Shown here one piece after another: positions 56,514 through 64,000 of a DNA stretch of 64,000 bases; position 1 is the first letter of the stretch; each line of letters opens with the position of its first letter. Source of the stretch: Paenibacillus piri (GTDB lineage Bacteria > Bacillota > Bacilli > Paenibacillales > NBRC-103111). The DNA is taken from the NCBI RefSeq assembly GCF_004354045.1, contig NZ_SMRT01000010.1, forward strand, positions 63,113-127,112, written 5' to 3'. The position numbers and the translations under genes are program-made. The notes beneath the pieces were generated by a model that worked only from the letters and a program-made list of their open reading frames with translations, did not search any database and was not told the DNA's origin.

Positions 56514-57955
56514 CGAGTTTTTTCTTCTCCCTCCTCATTGCGACATTGGTCGGAACGATCATGTGGGCATTGCAAAACAGTATAAAGTCTATCACGCAAA
56601 ACGTTTTTTCTCAGGCATGGCATTATTATACCGGTTTGATCCCCGTATTTTTTCTGCTGGGCGGGACAGAGATTGTCGGCAGACTAAGTACCTTGATCCG
56701 TTCAGTCGTGCCTGACTCAAGGACAATCGCGGATTCAGGATCGATGGCGGAGCCCTATGTACGCATTGCTCCAATAGAGCCAACGGCGGCAAGCGCCCTA
56801 ATCATATCGAAGCGCTGGTTTGACTCCTTGTTACGGCTTGATCATTTGAACGAAATTGTTCTGGGTGCAGTCATCGTTTGGGCCATAGGCACCGCCGTCT
56901 TTCTTGCTATCCATATCAAAATGTATCGAGCCTTTAAACGTTCGATCTTACAGGAAAGCCGGGTATGCGATCCGATACGGCAATGCCCTGTGAAAGTGGT
57001 CGTAAGCCATAACGCAACAACGCCAATGGTTATAGGTTTATGGAAACCGATGATTGTACTACCGGATACCCCAATGGGGGAAAAAGAGCTTGCCATGATT
57101 CTATCCCACGAGCTCGTGCATATAAAACGCGGCGACGTGCTGGTGAAGCTGCTCGTATTTATGGCCAATGCGGTTCACTGGTTCAATCCGGCAGCTTATA
57201 TGCTTAACAGACAAATGAATACGCTTTGTGAACTGTCCTGCGATGAAAAAGTCGTTCAGGAAATGGACATGGAAAACCGAAGATTTTACGGCGAAACGCT
57301 TTTATCCATGCTGGAGTACGGCGTTAAGCGGAGAAATGTAGTTTTTGTCAGCAGTCTTTGTAATTCTAAAAAAAGCATGAAAAGGAGACTTGTAAACCTG
57401 ATGAACGCAAAGAAGATAAATAAGTCTGTTATGATGCTGTCTCTTGCTGCAACCATCTCCATGGTTGGAATTGGCGGATTTGTTGCGTCTGCTGCCGAAT
57501 CGGCAATGCCGGACAGAGCAGCGGCGACCAAAATTCCGACCGGGAAAGAACCGCAGGGCCGCAATGTTTACGTTCAATTGGAGGATGGAACGGTCTTTTA
57601 CTACGATAAGGATGGGAATAAATCAGAGGTACCCGAAATGAGAAAAAGCTTATCGCCGCCGGAATATACCACTGAGGAGCTTGTAGATCACATCAAACAA
57701 TGGGTGAAAGATGAATCTCCCGTAGCTCAAGAGCATGTCGATAAGCTTCCGCAAAAATATGTGGACGAGATCAATGAAGCTTATGGCTTGCAGCTTAAAA
57801 GGACAGTAAGCTTGACCGTCGAGGAGCTTGTAGAGCTGACGAAAAAAGGCATCGAGAACAATGCCGTACCTCAAGCCTACGTCGATGCACTCCCGCAACA
57901 AGAACTAGATGCGATCAACAAGACTTACGGCTGGGAACTGCGAAAGTCCAAATAA
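56510..57955 (+). CDS. BlaR1/MecR1-like M56 membrane metalloprotease with repeat sensor domain
   Basis: Membrane protein of 481 residues. N-terminal and central membrane helices surround the M56 zinc site HELVHIKRGD (~198) with the distal Glu in CELSCDEKVV (~242). A further membrane helix (~305-325, SVMMLSLAATISMVGIGGFV) leads to an extracytoplasmic C-terminus of ~150 residues. In BlaR1/MecR1 that part is a penicillin-binding domain with SxxK; here it is much shorter and lacks it. Instead it ends in two ~47-residue repeats (T.EELV..K...V.Q..VD.LPQ...D.IN..YG). The ligand sensed is therefore probably not a beta-lactam bound covalently. Signal-induced proteolysis of the upstream repressor is the known mode for the family. 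Confidence 0.85.
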   Translation: MTSFFFSLLIATLVGTIMWALQNSIKSITQNVFSQAWHYYTGLIPVFFLLGGTEIVGRLSTLIRSVVPDSRTIADSGSMAEPYVRIAPIEPTAASALIISKRWFDSLLRLDHLNEIVLGAVIVWAIGTAVFLAIHIKMYRAFKRSILQESRVCDPIRQCPVKVVVSHNATTPMVIGLWKPMIVLPDTPMGEKELAMILSHELVHIKRGDVLVKLLVFMANAVHWFNPAAYMLNRQMNTLCELSCDEKVVQEMDMENRRFYGETLLSMLEYGVKRRNVVFVSSLCNSKKSMKRRLVNLMNAKKINKSVMMLSLAATISMVGIGGFVASAAESAMPDRAAATKIPTGKEPQGRNVYVQLEDGTVFYYDKDGNKSEVPEMRKSLSPPEYTTEELVDHIKQWVKDESPVAQEHVDKLPQKYVDEINEAYGLQLKRTVSLTVEELVELTKKGIENNAVPQAYVDALPQQELDAINKTYGWELRKSK

Positions 57956-57964
57956 AGGAATTAC

Positions 57965-58597
57965 ATGCAGCTAGGAGATGATGATTTGGTACAAACCAGA
58001 TGGAAGCTTGCGATGTTGTCCGGCTTGCTCGTTATCCTGTTGATCGGAAATACGGCGTATGCAAGGAACCCGGATGATTATTTCTTTTGGTCGGATGTCG
58101 TTCCTATGCCTTCCTGCTCCTCAAAACCAAGCCGCGGCGGCGAATCCGGCAAATCTATGGAAGCGGCTGTGGTGAAAGACGGCAAGAAGGTTGCCATGGA
58201 GCTTCCCTCATGTGAAGAAGCGCAGAAAAGTCGTGTCTTGGTGCTGGTAAATGGGCTATATCTCCAAACCGTATTTGGAAGCGGAGCGGAGCCGTTTATC
58301 GAGAATGGCCGAACGATGATTCCGTTAAGGGCGCTTGCGGACGCGTTCGGATTTGAAGTGAGCTGGGAGCAAAGTGAACAAAAAATCACGTTGAAAAATG
58401 ACGATAAAATGATCATTCTATACATCGGAAAATCCGACATGCTGGTTGACGGCGAAAAGTTGAAGTTAGATGAAGCCGTGCCGATGATTAAACATGATCT
58501 GACCTTCTTACCCGTCAGGCAGCTTGCCGAAATACTCGGTGTTAAAGTCGAGTGGGACGGGGATACAAGGACGGCAACGTTTACGGATAAACAATAA
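57965..58597 (+). CDS. Copper-amine-oxidase-like stalk domain protein, secreted
   Basis: Protein of 210 residues, 9 nt after the protease gene. ATG 57965 follows AAAGGAA; an in-frame TTG at 57989 preceded by AGGAG would give a cleaner signal peptide (MVQTRWKLAMLSGLLVILLI) and may be the true start. After the signal, residues ~85-210 form the CuAO_N1-type stalk: VLVNGLYLQ, MIPLRALADAFGFEVSWEQS, MLVDGEKLKLDEAVPMIKHD and FLPVRQLAEILGVKVEWDGD. Such domains mediate cell-surface binding. It ends the repressor-protease operon and is likely a regulated output of that system. Confidence 0.85.
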   Translation: MQLGDDDLVQTRWKLAMLSGLLVILLIGNTAYARNPDDYFFWSDVVPMPSCSSKPSRGGESGKSMEAAVVKDGKKVAMELPSCEEAQKSRVLVLVNGLYLQTVFGSGAEPFIENGRTMIPLRALADAFGFEVSWEQSEQKITLKNDDKMIILYIGKSDMLVDGEKLKLDEAVPMIKHDLTFLPVRQLAEILGVKVEWDGDTRTATFTDKQ

Positions 58598-58631
58598 ATT
58601 TTTTACGAGTCCTTTTATACGAAGGGCATAC

Positions 58632-58675
58632 AAAAACAGCAGTCTAAAGTTGACTTTGAACTGCTGTTTTTATTT
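58632..58675. terminator. Bidirectional terminator
   Basis: AAAAACAGCAGT (58632-58643) pairs with ACTGCTGTTTTT (58660-58671), T-rich on either strand. It separates the converging stalk-protein gene and the 758-residue SLH gene. Confidence 0.85.
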
Positions 58676-58741
58676 TACCGCATGATTGACGTCATGCAGC
58701 GCACCGGTCAAAAAATTTGTATTAAGATATTTGAGGATACC

Positions 58742-61018
58742 TTAATTTTTGAACTTTAGCATCTGGACGATGGCCGACACGGCTTCCGCTCTGGTTGACT
58801 TGGCATCCGGCGCAAGCCGGTTATCGCGCAAGAAATCGACGATGCCGGATTGCTTGGCTGCGGCTGCGGCATCTTTCGCCCAGGCAGGTATGTCAGCCTC
58901 GTCGGCAAAGCCGGTTTGCGCCTGTCCGTCGACAGAAAAGCTTAACGCTCTGGCAACCATGACGATCATTTCAGCATGGGTGATGTTTGCCGACGGCTGG
59001 AATGTATCGTCCGGATAACCGTTAATAATGCCGAGTTGTACGGCCTGTGCCACCGCCTTAACCGCCCAGTCCCCGATCCGGTCTTGGTCTACAAAGGTGA
59101 GCTCAGCGCCTTCCGCAGCCGGTTTCATCCCGTTCATCAGCAGGACGGCAAACTCGGCGCGGGTCACGTTGCCATCCGGCCGATACGTCCCGTCCGGATA
59201 CCCGTTCGCGATCCCAAGCTTGGCAGCTTCAATAATGTTCGTCTTCGCCCAATGCTCTGCAATATCGGCGAATGGAGATTCCGGCGCAGGAGCCGGTACG
59301 GGAGCCGCTGCAGGAGCTGGTGCAGGGGCCGGTACGGGGGCCGGCGCAGGAGCCGGTGCGGGAGCCGCTGCAGGAGCCGGTGCAGGGACCGGTGCGGGAG
59401 CCGCTGCGGGAGCCGCTGCAGGAGCTGGTGCAGGGGCCGGTACGGGGGCTGGCGCGGGAGCCGCTGCAGGAGCTGGTGCAGGAGCCGCTGCAGGGACCGG
59501 TGCGGGAGCCGGCGCAGGGGCCGCTGCAGGAGCCGGCGCAACCGTGACGACGCATTCGGCGACGAATCCTCCGTCCTCGGCAGTCGCGGTAATTTTGGCT
59601 GTACCCGGTGCGACTCCGGTAACTTTCCCCATGCCGTCCACCGTAGCCACCGTACTGTCGCTGCTTGCCCATTTCACCCGTTTGTTCGTTGCTTTCTCGG
59701 GGTTCACATTTGCCGTCAACCCTTCGCTGCTTCCCGCTTGCAGGCTCAGCGTATTTTTATTCAAGCCGATTCCGTTTACGGCGACGGTGCCCAGCGCGTG
59801 CAAGGAATAAAAAGAGACCGCATAGACAGTGCCATCGTTTCCAATTACGGGGGCTTTGGATCCGATTCCGGCTGCGGCAAACTCCCATTTCACTTTCCCG
59901 TCGGCATCTACCGCGTACAATACACTGTTGGTACCGGCATAAACGGTGCCGTCCGTTCCTACCGCCGGTTTCGGACGCATCGTATCTCTTGTAAACATCC
60001 TCCATTTCACCGTTCCATCCGGGTTGAAGGCAAGCAGCTCCATCTCGGCGCCGACATAAATAGTGCCATCGGCACCGATGGACGGGGAGGATCGTGGAAA
60101 GGAGTATTCCGTAAAGCTCCATTTCTTCGAGCCGTCCGGATGAATGGCATATAATCCTTGTTCCTTTAGCCCCAGATCACGCGTCGTCACGTATATGGTA
60201 CCGTCGGACGCAACCGTCGGCGCGCTAAAAATGTATTTGCCGATAGGAAGCGTCCATTTTCTGGCGCCCGTCGTTGTGAAGGCATACAGAACCCCGTTGG
60301 TATCGCCGACATAGACCGTCCCGTCTTTCCCGACGGTAGGGGAAGCGGCCAAACCTCCTACCGGATTCTCCCACTTTTTCGATCCGTCCGGCTCGATCGC
60401 ATACATCTTCCTGTCGCTGACCCCGCCGATGAAGATGATCCCGTTCGCTCCGACGGCCGGAGCTGAAAACGGATTGTCAAAATAAACCTTGATTTCGGGT
60501 CCTCCCCTTGTGAATTCCCACTTCTTTTTCCCATCCGAATCGAATGCATGAACCTCATTGCTTGAATTTGGATCTGCGGCCACATAGATCGTACCATCGG
60601 ATCCGACGCCGAGATCGCTCGGCCATATACTTAATCCGGTTTCCCACTTTACGGATCCGTCCGGCTTGATCGCATGCAGTTTCTTCTTATCCGTGCCGAC
60701 GTAGATCGTTCCGTCCGGACCGACCACCGGCGAAGTAGTTGCTACAGCATTAAAATTGTATCCCCATCGAACTGCCGCTTGCGGATTGCTTGGTTGTGCC
60801 GGTTGGTTCGGTTGTACCGGTAGTTGTATCGGAGTTTTGAGTATTGGCTCGTTTAGTTTGACGTTCGAATCAATCACTGCATCCTTTAAATCGAGCGGTA
60901 TCCCTGCAGCGATAGAGGATAGAAACATGGTTGATACCAATATTGTCATTGTTAAAATGAACGTCGTTATTTTCCATTTGACCTTTATAATTCTCATCCA
61001 ATGCTTGTTTGGTTCCAA
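58742..61018 (-). CDS. SLH surface protein with PQQ-type propeller, Big2 and Pro/Ala linker
   Basis: Secreted protein of 758 residues starting at TTG 61018 (GGAGGAGGGG 6 nt upstream). Signal peptide around residues 15-39. Residues ~80-410 are PQQ-like propeller blades, each with GTIYVG or GTVYAG and a following KKW/VKW (for example VGPDGTIYVGTDKKKLHAIK). A Big2 Ig-like domain follows (~414-489), then about 95 residues made of Ala and Pro with some Val, then three SLH domains (~600-758; GYPDGTYRPDGNVTRAEF, GYPDDTFQPSANITHAEM, and a weaker third). The third SLH keeps APDAKSTRAEAV. Likely a wall-anchored binding protein whose Pro/Ala rod projects the propeller outward. Confidence 0.9.
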   Translation of the reverse strand: MEPNKHWMRIIKVKWKITTFILTMTILVSTMFLSSIAAGIPLDLKDAVIDSNVKLNEPILKTPIQLPVQPNQPAQPSNPQAAVRWGYNFNAVATTSPVVGPDGTIYVGTDKKKLHAIKPDGSVKWETGLSIWPSDLGVGSDGTIYVAADPNSSNEVHAFDSDGKKKWEFTRGGPEIKVYFDNPFSAPAVGANGIIFIGGVSDRKMYAIEPDGSKKWENPVGGLAASPTVGKDGTVYVGDTNGVLYAFTTTGARKWTLPIGKYIFSAPTVASDGTIYVTTRDLGLKEQGLYAIHPDGSKKWSFTEYSFPRSSPSIGADGTIYVGAEMELLAFNPDGTVKWRMFTRDTMRPKPAVGTDGTVYAGTNSVLYAVDADGKVKWEFAAAGIGSKAPVIGNDGTVYAVSFYSLHALGTVAVNGIGLNKNTLSLQAGSSEGLTANVNPEKATNKRVKWASSDSTVATVDGMGKVTGVAPGTAKITATAEDGGFVAECVVTVAPAPAAAPAPAPAPVPAAAPAPAPAAAPAPAPVPAPAPAPAAAPAAAPAPVPAPAPAAAPAPAPAPAPVPAPAPAPAAAPVPAPAPESPFADIAEHWAKTNIIEAAKLGIANGYPDGTYRPDGNVTRAEFAVLLMNGMKPAAEGAELTFVDQDRIGDWAVKAVAQAVQLGIINGYPDDTFQPSANITHAEMIVMVARALSFSVDGQAQTGFADEADIPAWAKDAAAAAKQSGIVDFLRDNRLAPDAKSTRAEAVSAIVQMLKFKN
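59280..59550 (-). repeat. Low-complexity Pro/Ala linker repeat
   Basis: GC-rich hexamer-like repeats (GCAGGAGCC, GCGGGAGCC, GGTACGGGGGCC on the plus strand) encode the Ala-Pro linker of the SLH protein. The pattern also keeps other frames open over several hundred bases, which yields spurious ORFs. Such tracts commonly vary in length between strains. Confidence 0.9.
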
Positions 61019-61119
61019 TAAATTCCCCTCCTCCAGATCGATTCTACAGAAGGGAGCGCTTCAAAAACGTTTCGAAAAGGACATCAAAGAATCCCGGATA
61101 TCATATCAGGAGTGGTTTA

Positions 61120-61176
61120 ATGAATCCAGTCATTGGATTGGATGTATCTAGAGGAGAAAATCATGCAGCCGCATAA
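61120..61176 (+). pseudogene. IS110-family transposase N-terminal remnant
   Basis: An 18-codon piece reads MNPVIGLDVSRGENHAAA and then TAA. MNPVIGLDVSKGES is the standard beginning of IS110-type transposases, with the first catalytic Asp. Nothing further of the element is recognisable downstream. Confidence 0.55.
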
Positions 61177-61330
61177 AGTCCGTTATTACTTGGAGAGACG
61201 CGATCCCGACGGGCGGAAGTACTTTGCGCTTTATCGATGCAACGGTTGACCTTGGGCACCGTGGTGTCAAGCGCTTCTTGGACTGATACTTCTTTTTTCT
61301 GGCCCCACTTCATTTCAAAGGTATATGACA

Positions 61331-61354
61331 CGATATATATTGTAATATATGTCG
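61331..61354. promoter_or_regulatory. 24-bp dyad upstream of 516-residue SLH gene
   Basis: CGATATATATT (61331-61341) and AATATATGTCG (61344-61354) form a near-perfect dyad (10 of 11 pairs) with a 2-bp centre, 68 bp before the TTG start. It may be an operator or part of the promoter; a SigA promoter could not be placed with confidence. Confidence 0.35.
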
Positions 61355-61421
61355 TAAAGTTGCTCACAAAACAGGAGGCACATAGAACGATGAAAACAAA
61401 CGTAGATAAGGTGGGTTTTAT

Positions 61422-62972
61422 TTGAAAAAACGATGTTCATCTATCCTTTTGACTTTCCTGCTATTCAACACTATCATAAGCGCTGCTGCCGCTGAACAAA
61501 CGAACATTCACACGGAAAGCAAAAACAGTTCATTCAACGACATTTCCGGCCATTGGGCTGAACCGCAAATTACTAAAGCCGTTGCTGCCGGATTCGTAAA
61601 TGGATATTCGGACGGAACCTTCAAACCGGACGCAACTGTCACCGGCGAACAATTTTTAACCATGATGGTAAAAGCATTGCGATACCCTATTGAAGCGCCG
61701 CGTTCTGGCGAATCTTGGTTCGCACCTTACAAACAAACTGCTGTAAGTCATAAGCTTTATAACGATGACTATGTTTCCGGCTTGGACCAGCCCATTACGC
61801 GCGGCGAAATTACCGGCACCCTTGTTCGAGCTACCCAAGATTCCGTTTACAGAACATTGGTAAAAGAAGAAATGACGAAGCGATTTTCCCCTGAACATTT
61901 AGCGAACCAATATCCTTTCGAGTCCTATGAGAAGGACAAGATCAAAATTGAATCAAGCCCTTATTTTAAAGGAAATTTAATTGTTAACCCGGATAACCCG
62001 GAATCGACGATAAAACAATTGGATCAGCTTCTATCGGATATTCCCAAGCCAAAAGACAGTTTGAACTGGACTGCGGACGATTTTAAGCATACTGCTGTAA
62101 TAGGCTCAGCCAAAAACGTATTATCCTATATTAATGATGGACTTAACCCAATTAAAGATTTGAATGAAAAACAAACAACACAAAACCGCATGATTTATGA
62201 AGCGGCATTACGTGGTTTATTAACCGGTACGGGTAATGGGAAGCTGTCGCTTGATTCCAAAGTTTCCCGGGCGCAAGCAGTTACTTTGGTGAACCGTGTT
62301 GCTGCATTTAATACCGGAGAACGTTTCGAAGCTGATAAATACACGGTGGGGAATGCGGAGCTGGAGTGGCACAAGACCAATCTGGTTACGTTGCTGCCGC
62401 AATATTTTAGTCATCCTGCTAATGGTGAGGATTTTCAATACGAAAAGATGATTTCAACCTCGCCTGGCGGTAAGGTCAACTGTACCGTTGAGAAATACGT
62501 AGTGGTTGATCTGGACGATCCCCAGGACCCTAATCGAAGTTTAGTTACGGATCATGATTATGGGTGGTTCAATGATACCCGCTATTTTAAACTGCAAGAT
62601 GTTAGCGGCGGCTATGCCATTTTCTCTATCAATAAAGTGACCCTAACCGGTAATCCGAATGTGGCATTTGACAAAATTCAACCTTGCAGCGCTTCTATTT
62701 ACAATGAGGATTGGTATCGTACACCCAGCAATGCGCCGGATGCTCAATCGCTCAACAGAAACTATGGATTCTCACCCTGGAATCCCAAGTATGAGCAGAT
62801 TATGTCCGTTGTCGATATTGCCGGGGTAGAACTTGGAACCATAACGTATATAAATGGAAGTCTGATTCCAAAAACAATCTTAAACTCCGATCATGAATTC
62901 AAAATTCAATTTTCGCCGCTCGGGGATTGGCCCGGTTCCGTACAAAATATTTACAGCTCGAGGATGAAATAG
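61422..62972 (+). CDS. SLH domain secreted protein, unknown C-terminal region
   Basis: Protein of 516 residues starting at TTG 61422 with AAGGTGGG upstream; signal peptide 1-24 (ILLTFLLFNTIISAAAA). The first SLH domain is clear (SFNDISGHWAEPQITKAVAA, NGYSDGTFKPDATVTGEQFL); a second is weaker (~100-140) and a third recurs at ~270-300 (GLLTGTGNGKLSLDSKVSRA) after an unrelated insert of ~120 residues, so the SLH block is interrupted. The C-terminal ~200 residues (from AELEWHKTNL) have no recognisable motif. It is the fifth SLH protein of the window and stands alone. Confidence 0.8.
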   Translation: MKKRCSSILLTFLLFNTIISAAAAEQTNIHTESKNSSFNDISGHWAEPQITKAVAAGFVNGYSDGTFKPDATVTGEQFLTMMVKALRYPIEAPRSGESWFAPYKQTAVSHKLYNDDYVSGLDQPITRGEITGTLVRATQDSVYRTLVKEEMTKRFSPEHLANQYPFESYEKDKIKIESSPYFKGNLIVNPDNPESTIKQLDQLLSDIPKPKDSLNWTADDFKHTAVIGSAKNVLSYINDGLNPIKDLNEKQTTQNRMIYEAALRGLLTGTGNGKLSLDSKVSRAQAVTLVNRVAAFNTGERFEADKYTVGNAELEWHKTNLVTLLPQYFSHPANGEDFQYEKMISTSPGGKVNCTVEKYVVVDLDDPQDPNRSLVTDHDYGWFNDTRYFKLQDVSGGYAIFSINKVTLTGNPNVAFDKIQPCSASIYNEDWYRTPSNAPDAQSLNRNYGFSPWNPKYEQIMSVVDIAGVELGTITYINGSLIPKTILNSDHEFKIQFSPLGDWPGSVQNIYSSRMK

Positions 62973-63006
62973 ATTTCATTTTGTGTATGGTTGCGTTGTA
63001 AATTGA

Positions 63007-63034
63007 CATGGCGGCCAGAAGACTGGTCGCCATG
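63007..63034. terminator. Hairpin between SLH gene and MFS gene
   Basis: CATGGCGGCCAG (63007-63018) pairs with CTGGTCGCCATG (63023-63034), one G-U wobble and an AAGA loop. It lies between converging genes but has no clear T-run on either strand. Confidence 0.45.
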
Positions 63035-63075
63035 AGTGTGTTTACAAGTATTTGTGAATGTCCGGAAGCCCGTTG

Positions 63076-64000
63076 TCATTCAACGGCTTTTTGCACGTTC
63101 CCTCTGGGCATCCGTACGGTCAAAGCAAGCATCAGCACGCCGAGTACCGCGCATGTCCACGCCATGCTGTGCAGATGCGGGGTCGTAATATTTTTGCCGA
63201 AGAGCGCCGCAAGCAGGCTGGAAGAAAGAATCGTCCCGATAAACCGGGAAGTCATGAACAGTCCGGAGGCGATGCCGGTCTCTTCTTTCGTTACGAAATC
63301 ATAAAGCGCCGTCTGCATGCCCAAATTGTTAAAGCCGTTGGCGATCCCGAGCACACAAAGCACAAGGGAGATCGTCACCACACTCGCCTGGTCCTGAATG
63401 AGCAGCATCTGCAAGCTTCCCCCAACGACCAAAGCCGTTCCGGCAATCAGCGGCGGCTTGGATCCGCTCCGGTCAATCCAGTGGCTGACCAGCGGCGTCA
63501 CCAGCACGCTAAAGCCGGCGATCGACAACATGACAAGGCCCGTCTTCTGCGGGTCCATCATCTGCACGCGCTGCAAGTAAGAAGGAATGCCGAACATGAT
63601 CGAATAAAACGCGATATTCGTCAAAATAAACTGCGCGTAGATCAGGGTTACGTTCATATTTTTCCGTAAAAAAGCAACATTGATAAACGGCTTGCTCTGG
63701 CCGAGCTCGTACCGGTAAAGCCAGAGCGACAATCCCGCGCCGACTATGAGCTTCCACAAGCTGAACCCGTCAGCGAGCGACAAGAAAAACAGCAGCCACA
63801 TAAAAATGACCGCAGAAAATAACGCCACACCCCGCCAATCCATATCGGACGCGCGTCCGGCCGCTTTCGGATCGTTCGGGAAAAGCTTCCATGCGAGCAC
63901 AAAGGAGCCGGCAATAAACGGAAAGTTGCAAAGGAATATCAGAGGCCAATCTCCGTAGTGCAACAACAATCCGCCGAATGAGGGGCCAAATGCGGCCGAG
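63076..64000 (-). CDS. MFS exporter, DHA2/EmrB-QacA type, N-terminus outside window
   Basis: The minus-strand frame is open from the right edge (SAAFGPSFGGLLLHYGDWPL) to the stop at 63076, about 308 codons. The first residues carry the conserved GPxxGG...W..IF motif C/5 region of 14-helix drug:H+ antiporters, followed by at least seven membrane segments. The missing part should be roughly 130-150 residues. A candidate internal start (TTG 63969) would cut this motif and is not supported. The pump exports drugs or other small molecules; the substrate cannot be told. Confidence 0.85.
   Translation of the reverse strand, partial: SAAFGPSFGGLLLHYGDWPLIFLCNFPFIAGSFVLAWKLFPNDPKAAGRASDMDWRGVALFSAVIFMWLLFFLSLADGFSLWKLIVGAGLSLWLYRYELGQSKPFINVAFLRKNMNVTLIYAQFILTNIAFYSIMFGIPSYLQRVQMMDPQKTGLVMLSIAGFSVLVTPLVSHWIDRSGSKPPLIAGTALVVGGSLQMLLIQDQASVVTISLVLCVLGIANGFNNLGMQTALYDFVTKEETGIASGLFMTSRFIGTILSSSLLAALFGKNITTPHLHSMAWTCAVLGVLMLALTVRMPRGNVQKAVE

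Noticed and set aside
58976..60154. Plus-strand open frames of 260 to 392 codons opposite the Pro/Ala linker
   Set aside because: They are by-products of the GC-rich linker codons; the translations are Gly/Ala/Arg runs, and the minus-strand frame has a signal peptide and clear domains.

Overview
The window looks like chromosomal DNA of a spore-forming, S-layer-bearing Firmicute of the Paenibacillaceae. The signs are five secreted proteins with S-layer-homology (SLH) repeats, transmembrane AraC-type regulators beside ABC importers that lack their own ATPase, AAGGAGG-type ribosome binding sites, frequent GTG/TTG starts and a sigma-K fragment. No rRNA, tRNA, CRISPR array or complete mobile element was seen, but decayed insertion sequences are scattered through it (IS630-like, ISL3-like, IS110-like and one unassigned).

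Layout. 1-6.6 kb: a truncated membrane AraC-type regulator (-), divergent from an importer operon (two permeases, lipoprotein) that ends in a sulfatase without a signal peptide; this suggests uptake of a sulfated glycan that is desulfated in the cytosol. 6.7-8.8 kb: a graveyard of transposase pieces, including an in-frame fusion of an ISL3 N-terminus to sigma-K region 4, plus a small proline-rich ORF and an unknown beta-rich 143-residue protein. 8.9-20.8 kb: two convergent SLH proteins (1017 and 2910 residues). 21.1-25.5 kb: a probable organosulfur scavenging operon (two flavin-dependent monooxygenases and an SsuA-like lipoprotein) behind a ~430-nt leader that holds a cysteine-rich leader ORF and two terminator-like hairpins. 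25.6-36.4 kb: a visibly AT-richer minus-strand catabolic block with a LarA-like protein, an ABC importer, a DapA-type aldolase, two D-2-hydroxyacid dehydrogenases, an iron alcohol dehydrogenase and a PrpR_N-type regulator; a shared 19-bp motif links these promoters. 36.9-39.6 kb: an enlarged UxaA-type sugar-acid dehydratase with a cre site. 39.9-41.2 kb: decayed zeta-toxin-like and SDR genes. 41.8-45.0 kb: a FadR-type GntR regulator divergent from a beta-hydroxyacid dehydrogenase and a four-carbon acid sugar kinase.

45.5-51.2 kb: a 1903-residue SLH protein with GLUG and Listeria-Bacteroides repeats. 51.5-55.8 kb: a response regulator with a BTAD domain and a hybrid sensor kinase broken by a frameshift. 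56.1-58.6 kb: a BlaI/BlaR1-like pair under a promoter with two dyad operators, plus a copper-amine-oxidase-stalk protein, with no beta-lactamase nearby. 58.7-63.0 kb: two more SLH proteins. 63.1 kb to the end: an MFS exporter that runs off the window.

Taken together the window shows a sugar-acid specialist (uronate/aldarate/tetronate-type catabolism, sulfated glycan use) with a rich cell surface. The most unusual items are the cysteine-leader attenuator candidate at 21.1-21.6 kb, the 19-bp motif regulon of an apparently sigma-54-independent PrpR-type regulator, the sigma-K/ISL3 chimera and the BlaR-like sensor with a repeated extracellular domain. Functions are read from motifs and context only; no database search was possible.
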